From Ligustrum vulgare (taxonomy: Eukaryota > Streptophyta > Magnoliopsida > Lamiales > Oleaceae), in contig OY743172.1 of assembly GCA_963555705.1 (NCBI GenBank), forward strand, positions 67,290,602 through 67,354,601: a stretch of 64,000 bases of DNA, written 5' to 3'. The notes beneath the pieces were generated by a model, which was not told the origin of the DNA, did not search any database, and saw nothing but the letters and a program-made list of their open reading frames with translations. The position numbers were made by a program, and so were the translations under genes. This document shows, one piece after another, positions 23,172 through 35,757 of this stretch; position 1 is the stretch's first letter, and every line of letters starts with the position of its first letter.

Positions 23172-23184
23172 TAGTATCAGAACC
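23172..23184 (+). other. Degraded PBS of Copia C
   Basis: TAGTATCAGAACC is two G-to-A changes away from the tRNA-Met site TGGTATCAGAGCC, one base after the LTR. G-to-A on this strand fits decay of methylated cytosines on the other. Confidence 0.75.
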
Positions 23185-25727
23185 TACCTTGCTACGGTCG
23201 CACGAGAAGAGGTCGCAACCGCGTACAGCAGCAAGGAGCTGCTTCAACACTGATGTCACGCGGCGCTGCACTGTCATCGCTGCAAGAGATCAGAAGACGT
23301 AGCCCAGATCCTACGGTGATCTCCAGCGCTGCCCATACCAGAAAAAGAAGGGGAAATAATTTAGGGTTCCAGTCTCGATTTAGAGAGATTAGGGGCAATG
23401 GGGGGCCTCCTCTATAATTTTTAAAATTGCAAGGGGACATTTGTAATTATTTTTAGGGTTTTGAATTTAGACAGGGGTGCTACTATAATTTGCGAAATTT
23501 TAAAATGCTTTTTGCAAATTTGTTCAAAGGGTCAGATTGCAATTTTTTTAAAATGGGTTTTAATTGGTTTCTCAAATGGTTTGACTCAATTCAAAATTCA
23601 AAATTTTATTATAAAATTCACGATTTTAAAAATTGATTTTAAAATTCGATTTTAACTAAATTAATAAATTTGACCCTAAATTGAATTTTATTTTATTTAG
23701 GAGTTTTATCCTAAATTAAAATGTTAATTCAATATACCCTAATACTAGAATTAGAGTTTGGACTCTAATTTGATGTTTAATTAAATTTTGATTTTAATTA
23801 AATTTAATTTAATAATTAGTCAATTCTATTAATTTATTGTTAATTAAGTCTTGTTTAGGATTTGATCCTAAATTCATTTAGCCCTAAAATCTTGAAATTG
23901 GAGTTAGATTCTAATTTGGTATTTGATTAAAATTTGATTTTAATTAAATAAACCTATTAATTAAAGTAATTGATTAATTTGATTAATTAATTACTAAATT
24001 GAATTTCATTTTATTTTAGGAGTTTTATCCTAAATTAAAACGTGAAATCAATTTTCCTCTTTTTGGATTTAGAGTTGGATTCTAATTGATATTTGATTAA
24101 AATATGATTTTAATTAAATGGTCCTGGTAATTAAGTTAATTAATTATTGTTTAGATTCATTTTATCTAAATTATTTTAGACAACCAAGATTGTTGGAAAC
24201 TTGAAATTTGTTTATATAATACTTGATATTAAATTATTACACATTTATATGATGAATGTGTATTTAGTGGATGGTTATGGGCTTGATTCATATGATTAAT
24301 TGAATGCATGGTTAATTTATTCTGCTTTTGTTGGTTTGGCCTGAAATCCTATTATTTATTTGGGCCTGCGTTCCTATTATTTAATTTATTTTGGGTCTGG
24401 GCATCCATTTGATACAGGCCTGGATGCCAACTAGTATAGGATAAATGTTGCAGCCAGCCACAAGAATACAACTAGTATAGGATATAGGTTGTAGCAGCAG
24501 ATGGAGATTATATTAAGTCGTATGCTTTCCATTTTTATAATGAAAAACCAGAGTTTGCTATCGATGCCAGCTTGTTGAGTCACTCAAGGCTACTCGCTGG
24601 TAGATATGTTTCTTGTTATGAAGTATCAGATACTTCTGAACAATGGGTTGGACTTAACAAAAACTGTATCCTTTATTAAGTAAATCAAAAGGGATACAAT
24701 TTTTGAAGCAATTTAATAAATTTGTATTAATTGGTTAATACAAAGTTCTTTCCATTGTTATAGTGGATAAACCAGAATCCGCCCTCAATGTCGACTTGTT
24801 GAGTCACTCAAGGCTACGAGTGGGAATGTGTGTTTATCACTATGAAACATAAGATGTTTTTGAACCATGGGTAGAATTTAACCGAAATCTATCTTTTGTT
24901 GAGTCGTTCAAGGAGATGAGATTTTAGGGGCATGGTCAAGTAAATATATAAGATGTGTGTGACAAAGAGTTGTCTAGTTGGTAATCTAGGAGTTACATGG
25001 AGATGTGATTGATAGGAGTATCTACCTGGATATTTTATTAGGGCTTGTTGAGTCACTCAAGTATCTAATAGAGCAAAAAGGATCCTAGCTTACTATGAAT
25101 CTAACAGAATTCCACGAGATTAATGTTGAGGGGTTTTAATTCTAGTAAAATAGTGAGAGTGATCGATTTAATAAATGACCTTATTAAATTGATTTATGCA
25201 TGATAATACGTGATTATATTTTTAATTTATTATTGTTGTTGTATTAGTTTTAAAATTTGAGTAATTACTTGAACTTATACTGTGTAATTGACACTGAACA
25301 AGTTAATTAGTCTGAAATCCTTGGATTGGCGTCGTCATTTGAGAACTGTTCTCAAAGACGTTATGATCAAGAATACACTTTTCGAACATGCCAATAATAG
25401 GATTTTAAATTAATAATTGCAAGGCTTCCATAACAGAATTGAAGAAGTGAGAAGTTTAGTGAATCTTCTACTTCAGTTTTCTATTCGATAGAGGTTAAAT
25501 AATCTACTTAGCCAATTGAGTATTAGATACTGATAATATACAATGGCTAAAAGTAGAAAAATTGTGAAAAAGGGTGATATTTTTCAGTAATAAAGCAAAT
25601 GTTGTTTGAACAGCTTAAGAAGCTATCACCTATCTCCACCTTCTCATTCAGTGTGAAATTAGACAATTGTTAATTACAGTTCTCATGAAGGATGACACTT
25701 CCACTTCATGTTAGGACATGAAATGTC
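23185..25727 (+). other. Leader region of Copia C with repeated TTGAGTCACTCAA palindrome
   Basis: No convincing gag is left. A GC-rich patch (23190-23340) follows the PBS, as in the young Copia. Between 24540 and 25060 there is a diverged duplication of roughly 220 bp, and the 13-bp palindrome TTGAGTCACTCAA occurs at 24575, 24799 and 25048, with a variant TTGAGTCGTTCAA at 24899. The stretch ends at the Tat B insertion. Confidence 0.6.
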
Positions 25728-26413
25728 TGTTACGACCATGCATAAAATAAGCTTGACACGTCATCTATGGTAGCCCATGTGGAACCCATTAACTACCTGC
25801 TGTGCTTAAGACTCCGCAAGTTAATATGTCGCCGAGGTGATATGTTGTCTGAACTCCCCATAATCGAATTGCTTATTTTGAACTGAGTTTATCCAATTTG
25901 CTTGCCTCATACTTGTGACAAGACAAGTTAATGTGTCATAGAAATGTGACCCTCTTGCAAGTTGCGGCTTGATGGGACAGTCCCTTTAATAGGGATGTGA
26001 TGGCGACTGTAATCCTGTAGTAGGTAATAATGATTATGGGCAAAAAATTGGTTTACCTCTCCAACTGTTAGAAGCTTAATATATGTAAAGCACAACACGT
26101 GCCACCATCCGGGATGATTACTTTCACTATAAACAGATCACTGGTGACTCCAAGTAAAAGGTTAGAAACTTTATACTCAAACTCAATATAAAAATCTCAC
26201 TCCCTTTTCTCTCTTTTACACACTTATATTTCCCGCACCCAAATTTTATTTACTTGAAATGAGTACTCACTTAAGCATCGGAGCGCAAATGGGAGCCACC
26301 TCGGCCCCCGTTGCATACTGATTGTTTATCCTAGTGGGCAAGAAATCCACGTGTTCAAGAGGGAAGAGCTGAGATGTGTTGATCCAAGGTCCTACCAGAT
26401 TTTGTATTCAACA
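25728..26413 (+). repeat. 5' LTR of Tat B
   Basis: 686 bp beginning TGTTACGACC and ending TTCAACA; homologous along its whole length to 43408-44084. Confidence 0.92.
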
Positions 26414-26416
26414 TTT

Positions 26417-26434
26417 TGGCGCCATCTTTGGGAA
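26417..26434 (+). other. Primer binding site of Tat B
   Basis: TGGCGCCATCTTTGGGAA starts four bases after the LTR end; TGGCGCC is the usual start of Athila/Tat primer sites. I cannot assign the tRNA with certainty. Confidence 0.8.
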
Positions 26435-26720
26435 ACTACACTTTTAACCACGAAAATCACTTGGTAAAAATTATTAAAACCTTGAGAAAGGCCGAAAAGC
26501 TCTTCTATACAAACCTTGAACAAGGGTGAGAAACCTCTTGAAAAAGTAGGTAACACTCGTAAACATTGAAAAGGGCCAAGAAACTTTGAAATATAAGTTC
26601 ATCAATCTTGAAAAAGGTTCAAAGTTTTGAAATATAAGTTTATCAGCCTTGTAAAGGGGTTTATCACTTTGAAATACAAGTTCCCCTCCCTTGAACAAAG
26701 GATAACACTCAAAGCATCCA

Positions 26721-26807
26721 ATGATGAGTGAAAGCGATAATGACATTAATTCCCAGAGAAGTAGGGATGAATAGTATGAAAACATCGAAGAGATGCTCCC
26801 AGACAAT
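26721..26807 (+). pseudogene. Tat B gag, N-terminal piece before the solo LTR insertion
   Basis: ATG at 26721 opens an acidic start (MMSESDND). After an in-frame TAG near 26772 the frame runs to ACAAT, the TSD of the solo LTR, and resumes at 30448 in a Q/N-rich stretch. Confidence 0.7.
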
Positions 26808-27307
26808 TGTAACGCTCCAAATTCTAAACACCGAAAACGTCACTTCATCTTCTCAAACTAACTTTCAAAATGATAATTGAGTAGAAAATAACTGAAATCT
26901 CAATTCACATAACTTTATAAAATTGACTCAAACGGTCAAAACGTTCGAACATGGAATAAACTTGAAAAATAAATAGGTTTGTAATTTCAACAAAACATTT
27001 CTAAAGTCTCATTAATAGCCACCATCATACGCCTCGTCGCCAACTCCATCATTTGCAAAATTGTTTTAAGAAAACACGAGTATTGCATAGAAATACTTAG
27101 TAGACTCGCGCACAATGATCATTTGATATTATGAATTAAAACACATAATCATAATATTCAAGTCTCAGGTGTCTAAACGATCACCAGTAGTCTCATGAAC
27201 AAGTAATAAATACAAGTTCAAGTCTTATGCAAATAAGCAAATAAATTCTCGAGTTTTGAGCAAATGGGATTAAAATTTCTAGTGTTCTCGCACCTCATCT
27301 AGTCCTA

Positions 27308-28936
27308 TGATTGGTGTTGAATCTAACAAATGATAATTTCTTGCTCTCATAAAAATAAATTGTAATAGTGGTGAGAAATGTCGAATGCACAAAGATTGGT
27401 CAGATTTAATTCTTCGAGAAAATTAAAACAATAAATTAAAAATAAGGGGGTTTTGAATTTTGAATGTAAAATCAATTTGTAAATAAACAAGTACAAAATT
27501 AAAATGATAAAAATATAAAATTAAATAAATATGCAGCCCAATGTATATTCTTAAAATTGATTCGTAGAATTGATCATGGATGCAAAAATAAAATCTTTTA
27601 CTCATTTTCTAAATTGGTTATGGTCATTGATATGATCTAACAACATATCTCTCCTTACTATCTCGATAATCAAAAGACGCTCGTTCATTATTTCCCTAAT
27701 CAATAAACAACCCTAGATACGATCTTAGGATTTAATTTACCAATAGCATTAATCTCTAGAGAAACGACCAATTCTGACCAACAAATTCACACATGTGATT
27801 CATTTAAGCTAGGTTATATATCTCCATAACAAAAATTGAAAATCAATGTATAATCAACTATGTTATTTGCCACTTGTATTAGAAATTCTAAACAATTACA
27901 GATTTAGATTCCTAATTGGCTAAGTATTGTTTTGATAATTAAAACAACGTACACTTTGTATTAATTAATAAAAACAACAACTTCAATGCAAATAAAATAT
28001 ATATAAATAGAAAAGAGATAAAAGAGCAATAAAACTAATTAGATCTCACAATTCTTGAAGAATCAAAACTTTGACTGTCCTTGTGCTGGAATAATAAATT
28101 AGCTATCCATAAAAATTGAGAAGGAAAAAGAAAACTAAAAGAAAAGAGATGATAAAAGTCGAACTCTAAAAATTGTGGTTGCTTTGCCTTCCAATTCCCC
28201 CCCCCCCCTTTAAGTTAGTGCCGCCCCTTTTAATTCTTCAATACCCTTGTTGATTCTCTCCTCCACATAATGTTACTGCCCTTTTTTAGGTCCATAGTCA
28301 GGCCCAAAATTGTCTCCCAAGTAGAGTGTCCAGCCCATAAGTTTTGGAGGCTACTGTCTTCTATTTAACTATAAGTCGTGCCCTTCTTCGGTCCAAGAAA
28401 ACAAATCCAATTGTGGCCCAGCCAACTCCAATAAAGTCAACTATTGATTGGGTTCCAAAATTGTCAAAAACGGCTGGCCAAGTAAGGAACATGGAGGAGT
28501 CCACATATGGGATAATTACTTAGAAATAAGGATTTATTTAGTTTCCTTGTTTGTGTCTAATTCTAATTTTTCCTAAAATAAATAAAAGAGAAATACTCCC
28601 ATCACATAAATAATTTCTCTTAATAATTCCACCCATTTAGGAGATGAACTCAAGCCCAATGACTAGCTTTTCTTCTTCAAAAATCCATTCATGTGAGTAA
28701 AGTCTTCATGAAACACTAAGGCATGCCCACGCCTTGTGCAAAGTCCTTCTCTGATTGTGCACCTTTTGATATTTCAACTCCTTATTTTCAATTTGTGATA
28801 TTGAGTCCAATTTAATCTCAATTCTCCACCTAATCCACAAAACATAAAATATGATTAATATCCACAATTTAAGCATTTAAAATCAATGGAGTAAGAGGAA
28901 ATATTACAAATTAAGTAACAATTACGCGCTCTATCA
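27308..28936 (-). repeat. Solo LTR nested within the solo LTR
   Basis: The plus strand reads TGATTGGTG ... CTCTATCA, so on the minus strand it starts TGATAGAGCGCG and ends CACCAATCA. A perfect 5-bp TSD TCCTA flanks it (27303-27307 and 28937-28941). TGAT...ATCA tips are shared with the Athila-like LTR at 17205-18651. It has no PBS or ORF and a C-run at 28198-28207. Confidence 0.8.
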
Positions 28937-29276
28937 TCCTATAAAAATAAATATATAATTGCAATCATACTTTGGAATAATCAAGTTTAGAAAGATGAAT
29001 TTGTGTAAAATAAGATTTTTAAAAGGCATTAGGGACTAAATAGTGTAATTATAAGAAATCAGGGTTGGTTCACTTAAATAATAAATCTTTTTACTGATTT
29101 GATTAATTTTCAGAAATAAAGGGGTTGACTAAAATATTTTATAACTAAGGGGCTTAAAGAATAATTTTTAAAACTTAGGCTGAAGATTTGAAACATTATT
29201 AAACTGAAAAACTTATAAATTGAAAGCTGAGGACTAAATAGAAAATTTTGAAAATCAAACTTTATATATAAAAATT

Positions 29277-29280
<4 letters not shown>

Positions 29281-29372
<92 letters not shown>
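29281..29372 (+). repeat. Compound microsatellite (CT)n(TG)n
   Basis: About 22 CT units (29281-29324) pass directly into about 23 TG units. It lies in the minus-strand solo LTR at the place where related LTRs carry a short GA tract. Confidence 0.97.
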
Positions 29373-29374
<2 letters not shown>

Positions 29375-30447
29375 AACAATAGAGAGAGACGATCGGGAGG
29401 GGTGAAGCCCCCTCCTTTGAAATTCCAACCGCCAGTAGTGCAGCTGGCGATATCGCCGTCGCTGCATGACGGCGATCGAGGTTGATGGTGGTTGGTTGAA
29501 AGGAAGTATTTTGGGGCAGATTTTAGGTGCAAGAATTGAGGTAAACGAGGCTTGGGTTCGATATTGGGAATCACGATTTTTTGGACAAATTTTCGGTGAA
29601 GAAGGTAAGTGTTGAGTTTCTTGGTTTTGTATTTGATTTTGGGCTTGATATTTGAGTGGGGCAGTGTGGTCGGTGGCATTGTGAAAATTGATCGGGTCGG
29701 CCATGGAGGCTTTTGGATGAAGATTTGGGGTTCGCATCGAATTTCCACTGAGGGCAGGGATGGCGATTTGTTGGTGGTTTTGAGTATGATTCTCGTTTGT
29801 GATGTTGTTGATGACGTTGGTGGATTGTGTGGACTGAATGGCTATGGAGGCTTGGTCGAGATTTGGAAAAAAGTCATTTGTATATGGTGTTGATCGGTTT
29901 TTGAGATTTGTGTGTATTTGTTGTATGGATCGATTGGTTTGAGATGACAGTGGAGTTCGAATTGTAGATGGTTGTGGGAAGTTAACTGGTTAGGATTTGG
30001 GGTGAAGTTCGGTCATTGAATGGTGGCTGCTGGTTTGGTAATTCTTGACAGTGAGTGTGTGCAGCTGAAGGCAGAGGTATGAGACATCGAGAGTTCTTAC
30101 CCAAAATTTGATGAAAGTTTAATGTGTAACTTATATCTTGATGAAGGAGGAGGTTTTGGAAAAGAAAGGTTAAAAAATTAAATCTCTATATTAAATTCAA
30201 ATTATATAAAAATCAAAAATTTGAATATTGTAAATTTGAGTTTAAAAATGAAAAATGATTTGGACAAGTTGAAAACTGCAAATTGGACTTAAAAAGTTAA
30301 ATTTCTTTCTTAAATTCTTGAAATAACTAATATCGTTAGATGAGAATGCTAATTTTGAAAATAATGACCGTTAAGATTGGAGAGTCGTAGTGATAAATTC
30401 GATAAAATTAACTTTCAAACTTGAAATTTCTTGGTCGCTACAACAAT

Positions 30448-32260
30448 CAACCTCAAAATGCCAATGAGGAGGTTCCTCAATCAAACCCTTGTGGGCACCG
30501 GAGCAGGGGCATGCACGCATGGTAGCTCAAATGTTGGAAATGCAAAAACAACAAATTGAGCAAATTGCAGCCATGAAAGCCTATATGGCGAGGGGATATG
30601 CGGTGAATGAACCAATAGCAACACCGCATTACCCTCAGGATCAACCACACTTTTCACCTGTCGATTACAGGCACTATCTCGTACTATTATAATGCACCAC
30701 CAATGTATGCCAAGGTGGATTCCATGCCCCTTCACGAGGAGGACCTTGAGTACGAAGTACCAGAGGAACAAAGCCTCCTCTTGAAAATCATAAGAAGGCT
30801 ATCCCATCAAGGTTCGGCAATGTCTTTAGCCAGATATGAGGATTATGGTCTAGAAATAGATGGGAAGGCGGAGCTGAAGAAGCCCACCCCCAAGCTCAAG
30901 TACCTAGATATAGGTAGGAGTGGAGGGCCAAAGAGGCCCGTTCGCAAGGTCACATGCTTAGAAATAGGTATGAAAAGGGAGCTGAAGAAGTGTACCCACC
31001 AACCCATGAGCCTAGAAATAGGTGGGAGCAAAGAGCTATATAAGCTCACTCCCAAACCCAAGTGGATTTTCCGAGCCACCAAAAGTCGAATTATGGTCAG
31101 GCCTTGTCACTATGCGGGTGGAACCAGCCACAGCAACCCTTTGGCTAATACCATGGTACGGTGAAATTCGACGATGATGAAAATAACAATGAACTTTCGT
31201 TGTATGATATAGACAATGATGAGGAAATAAGCCCCTTCTCTGAGGGTATTCGGAGGTATCCAATACCTACCGACTTTGAAATTCCGGAGATAACAAAGTA
31301 CTTCGAGAGAGGAGACCATAATGATCACCTACTAAACTACCGTGCCAGTATGGAGATAGCTGGAGCCACTCTGACGCTAAAGTATTATGGAGATAGCTGG
31401 AGCCACTCCGACGCTAAAGTGTAAATCCTTTGCTCTAACACTTAAAGGGGGCGTATGATGGTATAAAAAACTCCAGCCAGCAGTATCCACAAATAGAGAG
31501 ACCTAAAAACAGCCTTTAAAAATGGATTCGTCTCCTCCAAGCCAGGACAACTTCCCCTCCAATGCCTACAGGATCTGAGGCAAGGGAGAAATGAATCTCT
31601 GAAAGGCTACTTAGCTCGATTTAAAGAGGAAATGCACAACTGTGAGAACATCATAGAAGCAGAAATGTTCTATGACCTGAAAGGGGGCTTGGACATGACA
31701 AGCATATTTTGGAGAGATGTCCGGAGTCGTAAGCCAAGGAATTACAACGCCCTTATAGATCTAATGGAGGAGATCATCTAAGAAGAGATGACAAGGGCTA
31801 GAAATAACCAACCTCAAGAGCGATACAACACTGGATATCAGTTGAAGTGAATCCTGCAACTGGGGGAAATAAAAACTAGTTTGAAAACCAATGAGGAAGT
31901 GGTTCACGCCCATTCCCAGGGTCCAAATCCAGCTATGCAGCTGAAATCACAGAGACAATCCCCAACCTACACTAAGCACTACTTGCAATGGCTCCTGCCA
32001 CCGTTCCGAAAGGAGCAGGTGTAAGTCGAGGTGGAAAGTAGCCCCTGACTAGGGCTTATTGCACGTACCATCAATTTTTTGGACACACTATAGAGGATTG
32101 CAGAGACATGCAAATGTTAGCCGAACAAAAAGCCAATGAGAGAAGGGGAGGAAGCAGTACCCCGAATAGGGAAAGGCCAAACATGCCGAATGATCAAAGG
32201 TTCAACCGGATTGAACAAAGGGACGACAAGTGATACCCCCTAAAAGGGGAAATAATAATC
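30448..32260 (+). pseudogene. Tat B gag, main part (broken)
   Basis: Open pieces at 30489-30692 (Q-rich helix), 30703-31164 (153 codons with an internal repeat) and 31161-31424 (SPFSEGIRRYPIPTDFEIPEI, the conserved entry to Tat Gag capsid). A shifted frame near 31560-31790 gives LRQGRNESLKGYLARFKEE. A knuckle-like CTYHQFFGHTIEDC follows at about 32053-32094, with His in place of the second Cys, as is common in Tat Gag. Stops and frameshifts abound, and a short duplication (GGAGATAGCTGGAGCCACTC) disrupts 31350-31410. Confidence 0.82.
30850..31065 (+). repeat. Four tandem 54-bp repeats in gag (18 residues each)
   Basis: In the 153-codon frame from 30703, residues 50-121 are four exact-length 18-residue units beginning LEIDGK, LDIGRS, LEIGMK and LEIGGS. 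Units 1, 3 and 4 share an ELKK/ELYK core and basic Pro/Lys ends. The units are diverged, so the array is not a recent slip, and the frame has stayed open across it. Confidence 0.85.
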
Positions 32261-32277
32261 GCTAAAGGATTAGAGCC

Positions 32278-32737
32278 ATGATAGGAACAAAGCTCCAGTA
32301 CATGATAGAAATATTAGGGACTTGCCCCCACCTTCTAATGAGGTACATCAGAGAGGCCAATGAGCCCTCCAATGTGAACTATCACATAAATTCGCACCCC
32401 TTAGAGGCTTTGAGAATGGAGCCTATCACATTCATGTTGGATGATGCAGTCGAGGTATATTTTCCGCACAATGATGCATTGGTAATCAAGATGGTAGTCT
32501 CCAGGAATGACCTATCCTGAATGTTGGTAGATAATGGGGTTTAGGTAAATGTAATTTACGGGGTCACCTATGACAAGATGAGGGTTGACACGCCACTCAC
32601 TCCAGTTTCAGACCCCATCTACAGCTTTATTGGGGATTGCATTGTTCCAAGGGGATCTATAATCCTCCTGGCAGAAGTGGGGCAAAAACCCACCATTTCT
32701 AGGATTTCGATGGAATTCTTGATAGTTGATAAAAGTT
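32278..32737 (+). pseudogene. Tat B protease, interrupted by CACTA insertion
   Basis: An open piece at 32278-32520 ends HNDALVIKMVVSRNDLS; a stop follows, and then the catalytic motif as D-N-G (MLVDNGV) and VIYGVTYDKM. D-N-G instead of D-S/T-G is usual in Tat. The downstream strand ends at VDKSS where the CACTA element enters; the reading resumes at 36313 (WLYITHTKYICMIFPIENG). Confidence 0.78.
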
Positions 32738-32754
32738 CACTACAACAAAGTTAG

Positions 32755-33078
32755 CTTTTTACGGCGTGCATTGCATGCCGTAAAATCATTTTTACGGCGT
32801 GAAAAGTCACGCCGTAAAAATTTACGGCGTGCATTTTTGCACGTCGTAAAAATTTACGGCGTGCATTTTTGCACACCGTAAACTGTTACGGCGTGCATTT
32901 TGAACGCCGTAATTAGATTTCACGGCGTGCATTTTTGCACGCCGTAAACTTTCACGGCGTGCATTTTTGCACGCCGTAAACTGTTACGGCGTGCATTTAT
33001 GCACGCCGTGAAAGTTTACGGCGTGCATTTTTGCATGCCGTAAACTTTCACGGCGTGCATTTTTTGCACGCCGTAAAC
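32755..33078. repeat. Left subterminal palindrome array of the CACTA element
   Basis: About ten imperfect hairpins of about 30 bp, each TTTACGGCGTGCA, short T-rich loop, TGCACGCCGTAAA. Several are perfect inverted repeats in the stems. Confidence 0.93.
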
Positions 33079-33440
33079 TAGGATTTTATTTTTTTAAAAA
33101 AAAATTCTATAAATTATAATTCCAAAAATCATATAATAATAAAACAGAAACACATTAATGCATATATAATCAATAAACGTGATTTCGATAAACAAACAAT
33201 ATCATAGTAAGATTCAACACAATATACAAAAGTCTATAGACAACTACTTCAAAATAAACTTAAAATGTCGTAAAAAATAAAAGTATCCATATCGAAGCTT
33301 CTTCTTTGACCAATAGTGCCATGTCAAAAATAATCAACTTCCTGCAAATCACATAAGTAATAAATTTATAATTAATAAATTTATAATTATAATATCAAAA
33401 GTATATCAAAAAGTGAAACATACCTTTGTTGTGAGTTCAA

Positions 33441-33785
33441 CTAATCCACTTCAATGTACCTAATTGGCCATGCAATTGTACTTCCTAATGCATCTTCAAG
33501 AAGAAAAAGCTCACGTGTAGGACGATATAAACTGACATTATCAATCACTTCAATAACCCAGACTTTCCAACATTCATTACCAAGGGGTACATGATGCACT
33601 AAATCATTTGGATTTGTGGATGCGATTTCACCTTTTGCAACAACATCACCTTTCCCAAACCAAGATAACAATTTGCATTTCTTAGTTTGAAGGCTGTCTA
33701 AACCATTCAAATCTTTGGCTTGCACCATATTTGCAAACTTTCTTGCACCATATTGATATGCTTGTGAAACTCTAAAAAAATACAA
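33441..33785 (-). pseudogene. TNP1/En-Spm-like transposase C-terminal domain fragment
   Basis: The minus-strand ORF holds about 114 codons; the first M is the ORF edge, not a proven start, and AG-rich splice-like sequence lies upstream near 33790. The stretch LLSWFGKGDVVAKGEIASTN, followed by HHVPLGNECWKVWV and ending TIAWPIRYIEVD, has the V-A-K-G, P-L-G and I-A-W-P marks of the plant Tnp1/En/Spm-like domain (PF03017 by memory). This is the accessory TNPA-type partner, not the catalytic DDE protein. It lies about 700 bp inside the left end. Confidence 0.72.
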
Positions 33786-34620
33786 AATATAAATCCTCTA
33801 AATGCATTTATTGGCTCATTTTAAAAATTTCTAAAACTAAGGAGATAAAATAACCTTGGTAGATGAACCCAATCTTTATCCATGATAATACACCAACAAG
33901 ATATAACCTGTTATAAATATAGTAAAAAGAGTAAGGAAAAAATGATTATATTTTAACAACAATGAAATCAAGAGTTATGTACACTTGCAGCAACAGAAAA
34001 AATTGAAATCAAGAGTTATTGTCGTCTTTTGCGATTATGGCTGTGGCGGCGAATATGGAACCTTGTATAAATAACTTGTTGTCGCTTTCCTCGATATGGC
34101 TTTTACACATTATATGAATATGATATACTATCCCAGTCCCCAGAATAATCATGCCCTGTGGTCCATCACCTTAATTATTTCATTCTTAATTAAAATGACT
34201 AAATACTTTCACTATGTATCCTTACCCCTGCTTTGATCCTCTTCTTTATAGTCTTATTTTATCAAGTCTTGTTTTATTGTAGTAAGAATTTTTTTTTTAA
34301 AGAACGCGAGTCTTCAAAATTCCATACGATACGAACGAGTTAAAATCTGTTCGGTAGAATGTAAATCTCAAAAACTTGATTTTCATATGCTTAGTAACTG
34401 ACCCTCCAAATTCATTTCGCACTTAAATATAGCTTTAAAAGGAAAAATCTTTCCCGTTTCCCTCCTAAATTGAAGGATGAATTATAAACATGTAAACCTT
34501 CTATTTCAAGAAATACAAAGATGAAGGATGTTACATTGATAGGCAAAGGAGATTATTTTTTCAAATACTTACATGAATAAACTTGTAAGATTATAATTAT
34601 TTTGTAGCGTATTTAGGAGG

Positions 34621-34752
34621 AAAAGTTCATGTTCAAGCTCAAGCTCTTGCAGCTATTTGCCAAGAATATGAATGGCCTGAGGTAGTGGTTTTGTATGAAG
34701 ACACAGATGATGGCTATCAATTCCGAGAAGTTGAAAAAAAATGGTCATAACT
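34621..34752 (+). pseudogene. Fragment resembling glutamate receptor-like (GLR) ligand domain, in CACTA
   Basis: Translation of 34633-34749 gives ALAAICQEYEWPEVVVLYED then TDDGYQFREVE before a stop. The pattern A-x-A-A-I-x-x-x-x-x-W-x-E-V-V-x-L-Y-E-D-T-x-x-G is typical of the receptor-family ligand-binding region in plant GLR channels, which follow it with YG rather than the DGY seen here. About 35 residues only, one exon or less, inside the transposon, with no start or flanking exons. Probably captured host sequence; identification is from motif memory. Confidence 0.5.
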
Positions 34753-35757
34753 GGGTCATACGACGTCCGTTTTGGGCCGATAAGTACTTTTCGGAAAGGT
34801 CTCGACGAGCCGGACAAGACTCACCGCTTCGCCGTGACGTATGATGGATTTTGCCCTTTCGAGATCGTTTAGACAGTCAAAACGGACATTCTTTAAAACT
34901 TACATTTAATTTATGCACTACTTAAAAGACATAATTGTTCTTGTCTTTGCAAAAAACCAGTTCTTACCATATAATGTAGGTAATAAGGATAAGCTTTACT
35001 TAAATATTGTCTCTGTGGATTGAATACAGAGAGCAGTTATCTCAGTTCTGGAGAATGTTGGCAATGGAAATTCAATAACACCATTGGAAAAACCATGGTT
35101 TTTACTGTTGCTGTCATTTCTATTCAAAGGGTTGATTGACACTGGGGAAACAATAAAGAGAGAGGGAAGCTGTGAAGTTAATTGGAACAGATGCAGAGGG
35201 AATTTATATATGCAATCAGAATAAATTTTCGATAACTCATCAAAATTCAAAGCTATCAAAATACCCCAATCAGAATTCAAAATTCGATAACTCATCAAAA
35301 TATCCCAATCAGAATAAATTTTCGTTCAGTAATTCAAAGCTACCACATTCAAAAAAAATTTTCATCTGAATAAAATAGGGAGAAGGGAAGGATGATGACT
35401 GACCTTAGACCAAAATTTCAGCAACTGCCCTAAAATTTCAGCAACTACCCTCGAGAATGGAAGCTATTGATGCCTTGAAAACTCTCCTCCAGCAAAAAAT
35501 CGAGGTGCCTATTATCCTCTCAGCCCAAAAACAACGAATGGAAATTCTTGATTGGGTCACCACCGTGCAATAGCTCCAGCTTCCTGAAGAAGATCTGCTT
35601 TGAAGAAGAAATAGATTGGCGACTTTGGCTTGGGAGCGTTTTTAGGTTTTAGGTTTTAGGTTTTTAGGTTTTGGCTTCTCTGAAGAAGAAAAGAAGAAAA
35701 GAAGAAAGCGGGAAGGAAAAAAAATAAGCGCCCTATTTTTTCATTTTTAGGCATTTT
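34753..35757. other. Internal non-coding part of CACTA
   Basis: A GC-richer patch at 34745-34885 (ACGACGTCCGTTTTGGGCCG and similar) may be more captured sequence. AT-rich direct repeats occur at 35215-35345 and a 20-bp duplication (AAAATTTCAGCAACT) at 35411-35450. A 38-codon ORF at 35457-35573 (starts MEAIDALKTLLQQK) and the minus ORF 34996-35298 match nothing I know. Confidence 0.45.

Larger units (their letters stand above)
26808..30442 (-). repeat. Solo LTR on the minus strand inside Tat B gag
   Basis: On the minus strand it starts TGTAGCGACCAAG and ends GGAGCGTTACA. The TSD ACAAT is perfect (26803-26807 and 30443-30447). It is the same family as 19802-22473: similar tips, a GA/CT run in the middle and a TTAGTCC-rich segment. 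Without the nested LTR at 27308-28936 and its TSD copy it is about 2 kb. The 212-codon minus ORF at 29110-29748 runs through the microsatellite and is not a gene. Confidence 0.85.

Noticed and set aside
29110..29748. 212-codon minus-strand ORF with His-Thr and Arg-Glu repeats
   Set aside because: It is translation of the CT/TG microsatellite and flanking LTR sequence; no domain and it spans a solo LTR.
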